DNA of 9,635 nucleotides from Planctomycetota bacterium (GTDB lineage Bacteria; Planctomycetota; UBA1135; UBA2386), in assembly GCA_016793305.1 (NCBI GenBank), contig JAEUHU010000174.1:1-9635 (forward strand), given 5' to 3'. Position 1 is the stretch's first letter. Each line of letters starts with the position of its first letter. The position numbers and the translations under genes are program-made. Below are positions 1 to 6,161 of this stretch, in pieces. The notes beneath the pieces were generated by a model. That model searched no databases. It was not told the origin of the DNA and saw only the letters and a program-made list of their open reading frames with translations.

Positions 1-921
1 ACCGAGCCCGACACGGTGCTGAACGCGATCACCGGGGCGGCGGGCCTCGCCGCGTCGGAATGGACGCTGCGGCACGGCCGCACGCTGGCGCTGGCCAACA
101 AGGAGTCGCTGGTGGTCGCCGGCGACTACCTGATGCCGCTCGCCAAGGCGCACGGCGCCACCATCCTGCCGGTCGACAGCGAGCACTGCGCGATCTTCCA
201 GTGCCTCGACGGTGAACGCCCGGCCAGCGTACGGCGCATCTGGCTGACCGGCTCGGGCGGCCCGTTCCGCACCCGCGACCTCGCGACCTTCGGCTCGATC
301 ACGCCACAGGAAGCGCTGAAGCACCCGACCTGGAGCATGGGGCCGCGCATCACCATCGGCAGCGCCACGATGATGAACAAGGCCTTCGAAGTGCTCGAGG
401 CGCACTGGCTGTTCGGCCTGCCCGCGGAGCGCATCGAGGTCGTGCTGCACCCGCAGAGCATCGTGCACTCGATGGTCGAGTTCTGCGACGGCTCGATCCT
501 GGCCCAGTGCGGCGTGCCGGACATGCGCGTGCCGATCCTGTTCTGCCTCGGCCACCCCGAGCGGCTGCCGTTCGACTTCCAGCCGTTCGACCCGCGGCGC
601 TGGCAGAAGCTCGAGTTCGCGCCGTTCGAGCCGGAACGCTACCCCGCCGTGGCCCTGGCCTACGAGGCCCTGCGGAGCGGCGGCGACGCCGGAGCCCGCC
701 TCAACGCCGCCGACGAGGTCGCCACCGCGGCGTTCCTGGCCGGCCGGATCCCGTTCCCGGCGATCGCCCGCATCGCCGCGGCCGTATTGCACGAACGCCC
801 GGCGCGCCCGATCGCCTCGTTGGCCGACGTGCTGTCTGCCGATGCAGAAGGGCGGCGTTTGGCCACCGCCTGCCTCGATCGCCCCGCGGCCCTACCCACC
901 CAGAGCAGAGAACCCTCCTGA
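1..921 (+). CDS. dxr: 1-deoxy-D-xylulose 5-phosphate reductoisomerase (5'-truncated by window edge)
   Basis: Dxr (IspC) converts 1-deoxy-D-xylulose 5-phosphate to 2-C-methyl-D-erythritol 4-phosphate with NADPH and a divalent metal. It is the committed step of the cytosolic MEP isoprenoid pathway. The frame is open from base 1, and 306 residues are visible. Matching ANKES to the E. coli enzyme (398 aa) implies about 91 N-terminal residues, including the NADPH-binding Gly motif, lie outside the window. Visible landmarks are LALANKES (residues 29-36), PVDSEH (57-62, metal ligands D59 and E61, matching D150/E152), TGSGGPF (83-89), the substrate-loop Trp in HPTWSMG (W111), SATMMNK with the third metal ligand E130 (matching E231), and HPQSIVHSMVEF further on. 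All catalytic residues that can be seen are intact. One oddity is ITIGSATMMNK, where the usual residue before SATMMNK is Asp. The TGA stop shares one base with the rseP start, indicating translational coupling. Confidence 0.97.
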   Translation, partial: TEPDTVLNAITGAAGLAASEWTLRHGRTLALANKESLVVAGDYLMPLAKAHGATILPVDSEHCAIFQCLDGERPASVRRIWLTGSGGPFRTRDLATFGSITPQEALKHPTWSMGPRITIGSATMMNKAFEVLEAHWLFGLPAERIEVVLHPQSIVHSMVEFCDGSILAQCGVPDMRVPILFCLGHPERLPFDFQPFDPRRWQKLEFAPFEPERYPAVALAYEALRSGGDAGARLNAADEVATAAFLAGRIPFPAIARIAAAVLHERPARPIASLADVLSADAEGRRLATACLDRPAALPTQSREPS

Positions 922-2753
922 TGGCCTTCGGCAACGTACTGCTCGCCGCTCTCGGCATCGGCCTGCTGATCTTCGTCCACGAGCTCGGCCACTTCCTGGC
1001 GGCGCGTCTCGCCGGCGTGCGCGTCGAGGTGTTCTCGCTCGGCTTCGGCCGACGCCTGTGCGGCTTCGAGTGGCGCGGCACCGACTTCCGGCTGTCGCTG
1101 GTGCCGTTCGGCGGCTACGTGATGGTCGCCGGCCAGGACCCGAGCGACGACCGCTACCCGCGCCGCGAATCGCTCTACGCGAAGTCGGTCGGCCAGCGCG
1201 CGTTGTTCTGGTCGGGCGGCGTGCTGATGAACGCGCTGCTGGCGCTGGTCGTGTTCCCGCTGGTGTTCTTCACCGGCGTCGAGTTCCCGGCCCCGATCGT
1301 CGGCAACGTGCAGACGGGCTCGCCCGCCTGGGAGGCCGGCATCGCCCCGGGGGATCGGGTGCTGGCAGTCGGCGACAAGACGATCCCGTCGTTCGACACG
1401 CTGCACATCGAAGTGGCCCTGAGCGGCGGCCGGCCGACCGAGCTGACGCTGCAGGGTCCCGACGAGACCCTACGCAAGGTGACCGTGCAGCCGCGCTGGA
1501 ACGCACGGGACGGCCTGTGGGAGCTCGGTGTCGGCATCGCCGCCGACCCGACCAAGCCCGCCGTGGTGCACCTGCTCGGCAAGAGTCCGCTGGCGGAGGC
1601 CGGCGTCGCTTCGGGCGACGAGTTGCTGGCGGTCGACGGCAAGCCGGTCACTCCCGAAGAAGCACTCGCCGAGCTGCAACAGACCGAACGGCAGGTGCAG
1701 CTGCGCCTGCGCCGGCAAGGCAGCACGCTCGAGGTGCCCTTCCGACCCGCCGCCCAGCAGGTGCCGCGCATCGGCGTAGCCCAGGCAGCCACGTTCGTCG
1801 GCGGCCTGCGCCAGGGCGTGCCGGCGATCGACCGGCTCGGGCTGCGCCGCGACGACCAGGTGCTCGCCGTCGACGGCCGTCCGTTCGTCGGCGACGGCCT
1901 GCCCAGTGGCGATCCGGCGAGCCTCTCGCTGCTGGTGCTGCGTGGTGCGCAGCCGCTGCAGCTGACGACCCCGCTCGAGCCGGGCGAGCGCTCTGCCCTC
2001 GCTGCGGCGATCGTGTTCCGTTCCGGACCACGCCTGCTGCTGAAGCCGACCGAAGGCTCCCCCGCCGCGGCTGCGGGGCTCGCACCAGGCGACCTGCTGC
2101 TGGCGATCGACGACCAGCCGGTTGCCGACTTCGAAGACCTGCGCACCCGCATCGCCGAAGCCGGGCCGCGCCCCCAGCGCTTCACCATCGCGCGCCTCGG
2201 CGACGCGGCGACCCTCGGTCCGGCGGCGGTCGATCCGGTCCAGGGCGACCTGCCGCGCCCGACCAAGCTCGAGCTGACCATCACGCCGCGCCTCGAGTCG
2301 ATCGCCGACCCGAACGTGCTGGTGGTCGGCACGGAGCGCAGCGAGCTGGTGCAGGCCGAGACCTTCGGCGCGGCCGTGGCGCTGGGCACCGCCCGTTCGC
2401 TCGACCTGGTGAAGCAGATCTACCTGACCCTGAAGCGCATGGTCACCGGCCAGGTCGCGGCGAAGAACCTAGGTGGCATCATCCGAATCAGCCAGGTCAG
2501 CTACCAGGCCGCCAAGAAGGGCTTCGTCTGGTTCCTCTACCTGATGGCGATGCTCAGCGTGAACCTCGCCGTCGTGAACCTGCTGCCGGTGCCGGTGCTC
2601 GACGGCGGCCACCTGCTGTTCCTGCTGATCGAGAAGGTGAAGGGATCGCCGGTGTCGGCGCGTGTGCACGGCTACAGCCAGGTGCTCGGCCTCGTGTTCG
2701 TGCTGATGCTGGTGCTGTTCGTCACCTACAACGACATCCTGCAGCTGTTCTGA
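921..2753 (+). CDS. rseP: RseP-type site-2 intramembrane zinc metalloprotease with about four PDZ-like units
   Basis: Site-2 proteases cut single-pass membrane proteins such as anti-sigma factors within the inner membrane. The ATG at 921 overlaps the dxr stop (TGATG) and gives 610 residues; an in-frame extension further upstream would lie inside dxr and is rejected. The zinc motif HELGH is at residues 20-24 in the first membrane segment, and the third ligand lies in LDGG (560-563) within NLLPVPVLDGG. A conserved PFGGYV loop is at 62-67 and a second membrane segment at about 100-118. Two C-terminal membrane segments lie near 535-557 and 586-602. Between them are PDZ-like units at about 124-190, 213-266, 283-350 and 366-425, recognised by repeated SPAxxAGxxxGDxLLAVDG-like patterns. 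E. coli RseP has about 450 residues and two PDZ domains, so this one is enlarged. The dxr-rseP order is common in bacteria. The substrate is unknown, and no anti-sigma factor gene is visible in the window. Confidence 0.95.
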   Translation: MAFGNVLLAALGIGLLIFVHELGHFLAARLAGVRVEVFSLGFGRRLCGFEWRGTDFRLSLVPFGGYVMVAGQDPSDDRYPRRESLYAKSVGQRALFWSGGVLMNALLALVVFPLVFFTGVEFPAPIVGNVQTGSPAWEAGIAPGDRVLAVGDKTIPSFDTLHIEVALSGGRPTELTLQGPDETLRKVTVQPRWNARDGLWELGVGIAADPTKPAVVHLLGKSPLAEAGVASGDELLAVDGKPVTPEEALAELQQTERQVQLRLRRQGSTLEVPFRPAAQQVPRIGVAQAATFVGGLRQGVPAIDRLGLRRDDQVLAVDGRPFVGDGLPSGDPASLSLLVLRGAQPLQLTTPLEPGERSALAAAIVFRSGPRLLLKPTEGSPAAAAGLAPGDLLLAIDDQPVADFEDLRTRIAEAGPRPQRFTIARLGDAATLGPAAVDPVQGDLPRPTKLELTITPRLESIADPNVLVVGTERSELVQAETFGAAVALGTARSLDLVKQIYLTLKRMVTGQVAAKNLGGIIRISQVSYQAAKKGFVWFLYLMAMLSVNLAVVNLLPVPVLDGGHLLFLLIEKVKGSPVSARVHGYSQVLGLVFVLMLVLFVTYNDILQLF

Positions 2754-2782
2754 GCCCGATCGCCCGCCGGGCGATCCGGCTC
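2752..2782 (+). terminator. Strong terminator-like hairpin overlapping the rseP stop codon
   Basis: The left arm (2752-2765) is GAGCC, C, GATCGCCC, the loop is GCC (2766-2768), and the right arm (2769-2782) is GGGCGATC, C, GGCTC. This makes 13 Watson-Crick pairs with a single C-C mismatch and a 3-base loop. The left arm begins on the second base of the rseP TGA. No T-run follows (next bases are AGGCCTTGCC), so it is not a textbook intrinsic terminator. It could end transcription in a GC-rich genome or protect the 3' end of the dxr-rseP mRNA. Confidence 0.65.
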
Positions 2783-2910
2783 AGGCCTTGCCAGGACGCC
2801 GCAACGCGGGATCCGTTCGCCGCGAGATCGACGCACTCGACCCCGCTGCGTCGTCTCCTCGGAACGCGAGCTGGCTGGTTTGCAGCCTGGCCTGCTGCTC
2901 TGATCCGGCG
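2783..2910. other. Intergenic region between the rseP hairpin and the prenyltransferase
   Basis: These 128 bases follow the hairpin and precede the chosen GTG start. The region must hold the promoter of the prenyltransferase if the hairpin terminates transcription. I see no convincing -35/-10 pair and no Shine-Dalgarno site in front of the GTG. An in-frame TTG at 2788 would make part of it coding, but the extra residues (rich in Ala, Arg, Ser and Pro) do not look like the start of this family. Confidence 0.4.
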
Positions 2911-3774
2911 GTGCGCTTCCTGCCGATCCTGCGCCTGCTCCGCGTGGGCACGCTGTTCTCGCCCGCCGCCGACGTCGTGGCCGGTGCTGCCGTCGCCGGC
3001 CTGCCGTGGAGCCCGGAACTCGTCCGGGCAGCACTCGCGAGCCTCCTGCTCTACGCCGCCGGCATGGTCTGGAACGACATCGCCGACCGCCGGCTCGACG
3101 CCGTGCAGCGCCCCGAACGGCCGCTGCCGAGCGGCGCCATCGGCCTGCCGTTCGCACTGAGCCTCGGCACCACCCTGCTCGCCGGAGGCCTGCTGCTGTC
3201 GCCGTGCCCACTGCACCACGCAACGATCGCCGCCCTCGTGCTGGTCTACGACTTCCTCGGCAAGCGCGTGGAATGGCTCGGCGCCGTCCTGATGGGCCTG
3301 CTGCGCGGACTGAACCTCGGCACCGGCTTGGCACTGGCCACCGCCTTGCAGGCCGACACGTCAGCCACGACGCAGCGGCTGGTGATCGCGGCGTGCTGCT
3401 ACGCGGCCTACATCGTCGCGGTCACGATCCTCGGCATCTTCGAGGACCTCCCGCGCGTGAAGGGCCGCGCCGTCGCCACCGTCCAATCGGCCCCGCCCCT
3501 GGTGGCCTGGGCCGGCATCGTCTCGGTGCAAGGCTCGCTGTGGCCGGCCCCAGCTCTCGCGGCCGTGCCGGCCCTGCTGTTCCTGCGTCGCAACAGCCGG
3601 ATCCGCACCTGGAGCCAGGCCGAGATCCGCCGCTCGATGACGTTCCTGCTGCTCGGCACGATGCTCTACACGGCCGGGCTCTCACTCGCCGCCGGACGCT
3701 GGCCCGAGGCGGTCGGCATCGTGCTCGCGATCGCGCCGGCGCGCTGGATCTCGCGGCGGATCGCCCTGACCTGA
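2911..3774 (+). CDS. UbiA-superfamily prenyltransferase, EboC-like
   Basis: UbiA-superfamily enzymes are integral membrane proteins that transfer prenyl chains to aromatic or polar acceptors. The first Asp-rich motif is NDIADRRLD (residues 55-63, N-D-x-x-D-x-x-x-D), followed by RPERPLPSG (67-75), which matches the RPLPSG signature. The rest is a chain of hydrophobic segments typical of the usual 8-9 helix bundle. The N-terminal pattern LRLLRVGTLFSPAADVVAG resembles the EboC branch, which in other bacteria sits in eustigmatophyte/bacterial ebo clusters thought to traffic metabolites to the periplasm. No other ebo gene is visible here. The second Asp-rich motif is weak: FEDLPRVKGR (177-186) keeps one Asp, but the partner Asp of D-x-x-x-D is absent. 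The GTG at 2911 gives 287 residues, starting just before the first helix. An upstream TTG at 2788 (328 residues) is only five bases after the hairpin and is less likely. Superfamily is sure; subfamily and substrate are not. Confidence 0.85.
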   Translation: MRFLPILRLLRVGTLFSPAADVVAGAAVAGLPWSPELVRAALASLLLYAAGMVWNDIADRRLDAVQRPERPLPSGAIGLPFALSLGTTLLAGGLLLSPCPLHHATIAALVLVYDFLGKRVEWLGAVLMGLLRGLNLGTGLALATALQADTSATTQRLVIAACCYAAYIVAVTILGIFEDLPRVKGRAVATVQSAPPLVAWAGIVSVQGSLWPAPALAAVPALLFLRRNSRIRTWSQAEIRRSMTFLLLGTMLYTAGLSLAAGRWPEAVGIVLAIAPARWISRRIALT

Positions 3775-3815
3775 CCACGACGCCGCATGGCGCCGGGGCC
3801 TCGCTCACGCGCGCA
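3775..3815. other. Short convergent intergenic gap
   Basis: Forty-one bases separate the stop of the prenyltransferase (+) from the stop of the unknown gene (-). I find only a 4-base-pair stem (CGCC/GGCG around GCAT) and a GGCGCC palindrome, which is too little to call a bidirectional terminator. Confidence 0.4.
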
Positions 3816-4742
3816 TCAGCCCTTCTGGCCGAGCGCCTGCAGCCGCGCCTGCCACGCCGCGCGCGCTTCCTCGCGACTCATCACGCCCTGACGCACGAGG
3901 GCCTTCAGGGCCGACTTGAAGCGCTCCAGGTCCTCGTTGGCGCCGCCCGGCGCAGCCTCGGCAGCCGGCACCGCATTCGGCGCCGGCTTGCTGGTCGACG
4001 GCTTGCTCGCCGCCGGTCCCGCCGCGGCGCTCGACTCCACCTTCGGCGCGGCAGCGCTGGCCGCGGCCTTCGGGGCCGCAGCGATCTGCTTGGCGGTTGG
4101 CGCCGGTTCCGCTTCTGGCTCGCCGGTCGCTTCGTCGGCGGAATCGTCGGCCGCATCGTCGGAGACCGCCGCCACCAGGTGCTGGTCGATCGGCACCGCG
4201 ACCGCCGGGCCCTCGCCACTTTCGCCGACTTGCGTGCGGAATTCGCGCCGCACGTCCTCGAGGTCGATCGAGAACGGGTCCTGGCCGATGTGCTTGTCGG
4301 TGCCCTCCGCGGTGCCCGACCAACGGAACTCGTCGAGCGTACCTTCCTCCAGGTTGCCGAGCCTCGGCTCCACCTGGGTCTCGGCGACGCCGGCCCGACG
4401 GTGGTGCAGCACCGTCAGCACGAAGTTGTTCATGCGCGCGAGCGCGTCGATCAGGAACGACTCCATCTCCTGTTCGACCTTCTGGCCAGCCTCCTGCTGG
4501 GCGTCCCGCGCGACGCGCTCGACGATCGCCGCCGCCTGACGGGTCGCCATCGCGAAGAAGTCGTGGACCTCGCGGGTCAACCGCTGGTCCTGGATCTCGC
4601 GCGCCTCGACCTGCTCGAGTTCTCGCAGCGCCTGGTTCTCGTAGCCCAGCGTCGAGGGCTGCGGTCCGATCTTGGCGCGCATGCGCTTGCGTTCGCGCCG
4701 GTAGTCGTCGAACCCCTGGTCGCTGAAGTTGCGTACGGTCAT
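3816..4742 (-). CDS. Hypothetical protein, helical N-terminus, Ala/Pro linker and SHOCT-like C-terminus
   Basis: I do not recognise this 308-residue protein as a named family. It has no signal peptide and no membrane segment, so it is probably cytoplasmic. Residues 1-35 are basic and aromatic (FDDYRRERKRMR). Residues 35-115 are long charged helices with coiled-coil character (ALRELEQVEAREIQ, then a second helix through VEQEMESFLIDALARMNNF). Residues 120-175 are mixed and acidic. Residues 180-268 are low-complexity, rich in Ala, Pro, Ser, Lys and Asp, and look like a disordered tether. Residues 270-305 (EDLERFKSALKALVRQGVMS and on to EEARAAWQARLQ) form a helix-turn-helix hairpin of the SHOCT type, a short module found at protein C-termini and thought to mediate oligomerisation. 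The start is fixed by an excellent GGAGG at 4747-4751. It lies 38 bases downstream of the nucleotidyltransferase and is probably co-transcribed with it. Coding reality is well supported; function is unknown. Confidence 0.85.
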   Translation of the reverse strand: MTVRNFSDQGFDDYRRERKRMRAKIGPQPSTLGYENQALRELEQVEAREIQDQRLTREVHDFFAMATRQAAAIVERVARDAQQEAGQKVEQEMESFLIDALARMNNFVLTVLHHRRAGVAETQVEPRLGNLEEGTLDEFRWSGTAEGTDKHIGQDPFSIDLEDVRREFRTQVGESGEGPAVAVPIDQHLVAAVSDDAADDSADEATGEPEAEPAPTAKQIAAAPKAAASAAAPKVESSAAAGPAASKPSTSKPAPNAVPAAEAAPGGANEDLERFKSALKALVRQGVMSREEARAAWQARLQALGQKG

Positions 4743-4746
4743 GTCT

Positions 4747-4751
4747 CCTCC
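4747..4751 (-). promoter_or_regulatory. Strong Shine-Dalgarno site of the unknown gene
   Basis: On the minus strand the sequence reads GGAGGAGAC and then ATG at 4742, leaving four bases between GGAGG and the start codon (slightly close but functional). It is the clearest ribosome-binding site in the window; most neighbours have weak or no such site. It decides the start and rules out the long upstream open frame. Confidence 0.8.
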
Positions 4752-4755
4752 GTGT

Positions 4756-4770
4756 CGGTGCTCTGCACCG
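4756..4770 (-). other. Small perfect hairpin in the gap ahead of the unknown gene
   Basis: The minus strand reads CGGTGC-AGA-GCACCG, a perfect 6-base-pair stem with a 3-base loop, lying five bases upstream of the GGAGG. An alternative pairing, GTCGGT/ACCGAC (plus positions 4754-4759 with 4772-4777), uses overlapping bases and cannot form at the same time. It may shape translation of the downstream gene or mark an RNA-processing point, but it could also be chance in GC-rich DNA. Confidence 0.4.
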
Positions 4771-4780
4771 GACCGACCGT

Positions 4781-6139
4781 CTATCGGGTGCTGCCATCGG
4801 GCTCTTGACGACTCTGGGCCACCAATTCCTGGAGCAAGGCCAGGGCTTCGGCACGGCCCCATGCGGTCGGGGCTTCCTCGGCGGCGGTCGCGACGGCCCG
4901 CAGCAGGCGGCCGACCTCGGGACCGGGTGGCACACCGAGCGCCAGCACGTCCGCGCCCTGCAGGAGCGGCGGCCGTTCGGGCGGCAGTTCGGCCAGGCGC
5001 CGCCGTGCCTCGTGGTACAGCCGCAGGTCGCCGTGGCTGCCGAGGCAGTCGGCGCGATGGAACGCGAGGTGGCTCGGGAAGCTGGGGCTGCGCATCCAGC
5101 GTTCGGCGCGGACCGGGCGCATCTGCGGCAGCGCCGCGAAGCGGATGTGGTGCGCGCAGACGTCGACCACCGCGTCGCGCAGGGCGTTCGCGGCGCAGAA
5201 GCGGCGCAGGATCGCTTCGGCCATCGCCGCCCCGAGCACATCGTGCCCGTCGAACCGGATGCGATCCTCGGCCTGCCGCCAGGTCGGCGGCTTGCCGACG
5301 TCGTGCAGCACCGCTGCCCACGCCAGCACGGGATCGTCCTCGGGCACGTGGTCGAGTACCAGGCCGGTGTGCGTCAGCACACAACCTTCGGGGTGGTACT
5401 CCGGCGGCTGGGTGACGCCCGCCATCGCCGCGACCTCGGGCAGCAGCACGTTCGCGAGCCCGGTCGACACCAGCAGGGCGAGGGCTCGCCCTCGCCCGGG
5501 ACCGGTGAACGCCCGCGTCAACTCGGCGAACTGCCGTTCGGCCGACACGCTCGCGACCGCTGGAGCCGCAGCCTGCAGGGCGGCGAAGGTCGCAGGCTCG
5601 ATCGTGAGTTCGCAGCGAGCCGCGAACCGGATCGCACGCAACAGCCGCAACGCATCCTCGGCGAAGCGGCGGCTCGGTTCCCCGACGGTTCGCAGGCAGC
5701 GCGCCTGAAGGTCGGCGAGACCCTGCACTGGATCCTCGACTCGGCCCGAGCCGAGGTCCGCGTACAGCGCGTTGATCGTGAAGTCTCGCCGGCAGGCGTC
5801 GACCTCGACGCGATCGACGAAGACGACGGCGTCCGGATGCCGCTGGTCGCTGGCGCCGACGTCGCGCCGCAGCGTGGTGATCGCCAACGAGCCGACGTCG
5901 CTCGACACGTGCACCACGCCGTAGCGCCGATCGCGCGTCTCCCCCTCGGGCAACACGGCCGCGACCCGTTCCGGCACGAGATCGGTGGCGAGATCGTGGT
6001 CGCGCACCGGCAGGCCGAGCAGCAGGTCGCGCACCGGCCCACCGACCAGCCACACGCGGCCACCGGCGGCCCGGAGCCGCCTCGCCAACGCGTGCACTGC
6101 GGCCGGCACGGCGGCCGGATCGATCCTGGCTTCGGACAT
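4781..6139 (-). CDS. CCA tRNA nucleotidyltransferase / poly(A) polymerase family protein with HD domain
   Basis: Class II nucleotidyltransferases of this group (COG0617) add CCA, or parts of it, to tRNA 3' ends, or poly(A) tails to RNA. The protein has 452 residues, typical for the HD-containing bacterial form. The nucleotidyltransferase head has VGGPVRDLLLG (32-42) and DHD (47-49), whose two Asp residues bind the catalytic metals. RRDFTINAL (117-125), DPVQGLADL (136-144) and EDALRLLRAIRFAARC (161-176) follow, as in this family. The HD domain has THTGLVLDH (256-264), LHDVGKP (278-284), GHD (298-300) and AHHIRF (329-334), so a metal-dependent phosphohydrolase site looks complete. The ATG at 6139 starts a few residues before the first family helix; the further upstream open frame is antisense to the divergent gene and is rejected. 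No good Shine-Dalgarno site precedes it. CCA-adding is the likeliest role, but A-only addition or poly(A) synthesis cannot be excluded from sequence alone. Confidence 0.93.
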   Translation of the reverse strand: MSEARIDPAAVPAAVHALARRLRAAGGRVWLVGGPVRDLLLGLPVRDHDLATDLVPERVAAVLPEGETRDRRYGVVHVSSDVGSLAITTLRRDVGASDQRHPDAVVFVDRVEVDACRRDFTINALYADLGSGRVEDPVQGLADLQARCLRTVGEPSRRFAEDALRLLRAIRFAARCELTIEPATFAALQAAAPAVASVSAERQFAELTRAFTGPGRGRALALLVSTGLANVLLPEVAAMAGVTQPPEYHPEGCVLTHTGLVLDHVPEDDPVLAWAAVLHDVGKPPTWRQAEDRIRFDGHDVLGAAMAEAILRRFCAANALRDAVVDVCAHHIRFAALPQMRPVRAERWMRSPSFPSHLAFHRADCLGSHGDLRLYHEARRRLAELPPERPPLLQGADVLALGVPPGPEVGRLLRAVATAAEEAPTAWGRAEALALLQELVAQSRQEPDGSTR

Positions 6140-6161
6140 CGGGCAGGACGATACTGCAGCG
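6140..6161. promoter_or_regulatory. 22-base divergent gap between two start codons
   Basis: The start codons of the nucleotidyltransferase (-) and the small membrane protein (+) are back to back with only 22 bases between them. That is too short for two ordinary promoters, so at least one promoter must lie inside the opposite coding region, or one start is further downstream. A weak AGGA (6145-6148) precedes the plus-strand ATG by about 13 bases; nothing comparable serves the minus strand. Confidence 0.45.

Noticed and set aside
2788..2816. TTGCCA as a possible -35 box for the prenyltransferase gene.
   Set aside because: No acceptable -10 sequence at the expected distance; a chance match.
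2788..2910. N-terminal extension of the prenyltransferase from a TTG at 2788.
   Set aside because: It would add 41 residues without membrane character, begins five bases after a strong hairpin, and has no Shine-Dalgarno site. GTG at 2911 fits family length better, although it too lacks a good site.
842..3160. Long plus-strand open frame overlapping rseP and the prenyltransferase.
   Set aside because: Arg/Pro/Ala-rich composition with no domain; a GC-rich shadow of rseP, whose own frame carries all the family motifs.
3006..4808. Plus-strand open frame covering part of the prenyltransferase and the antisense of the unknown gene.
   Set aside because: Arg-rich low-complexity translation spanning two converging genes; no motif or start signal.
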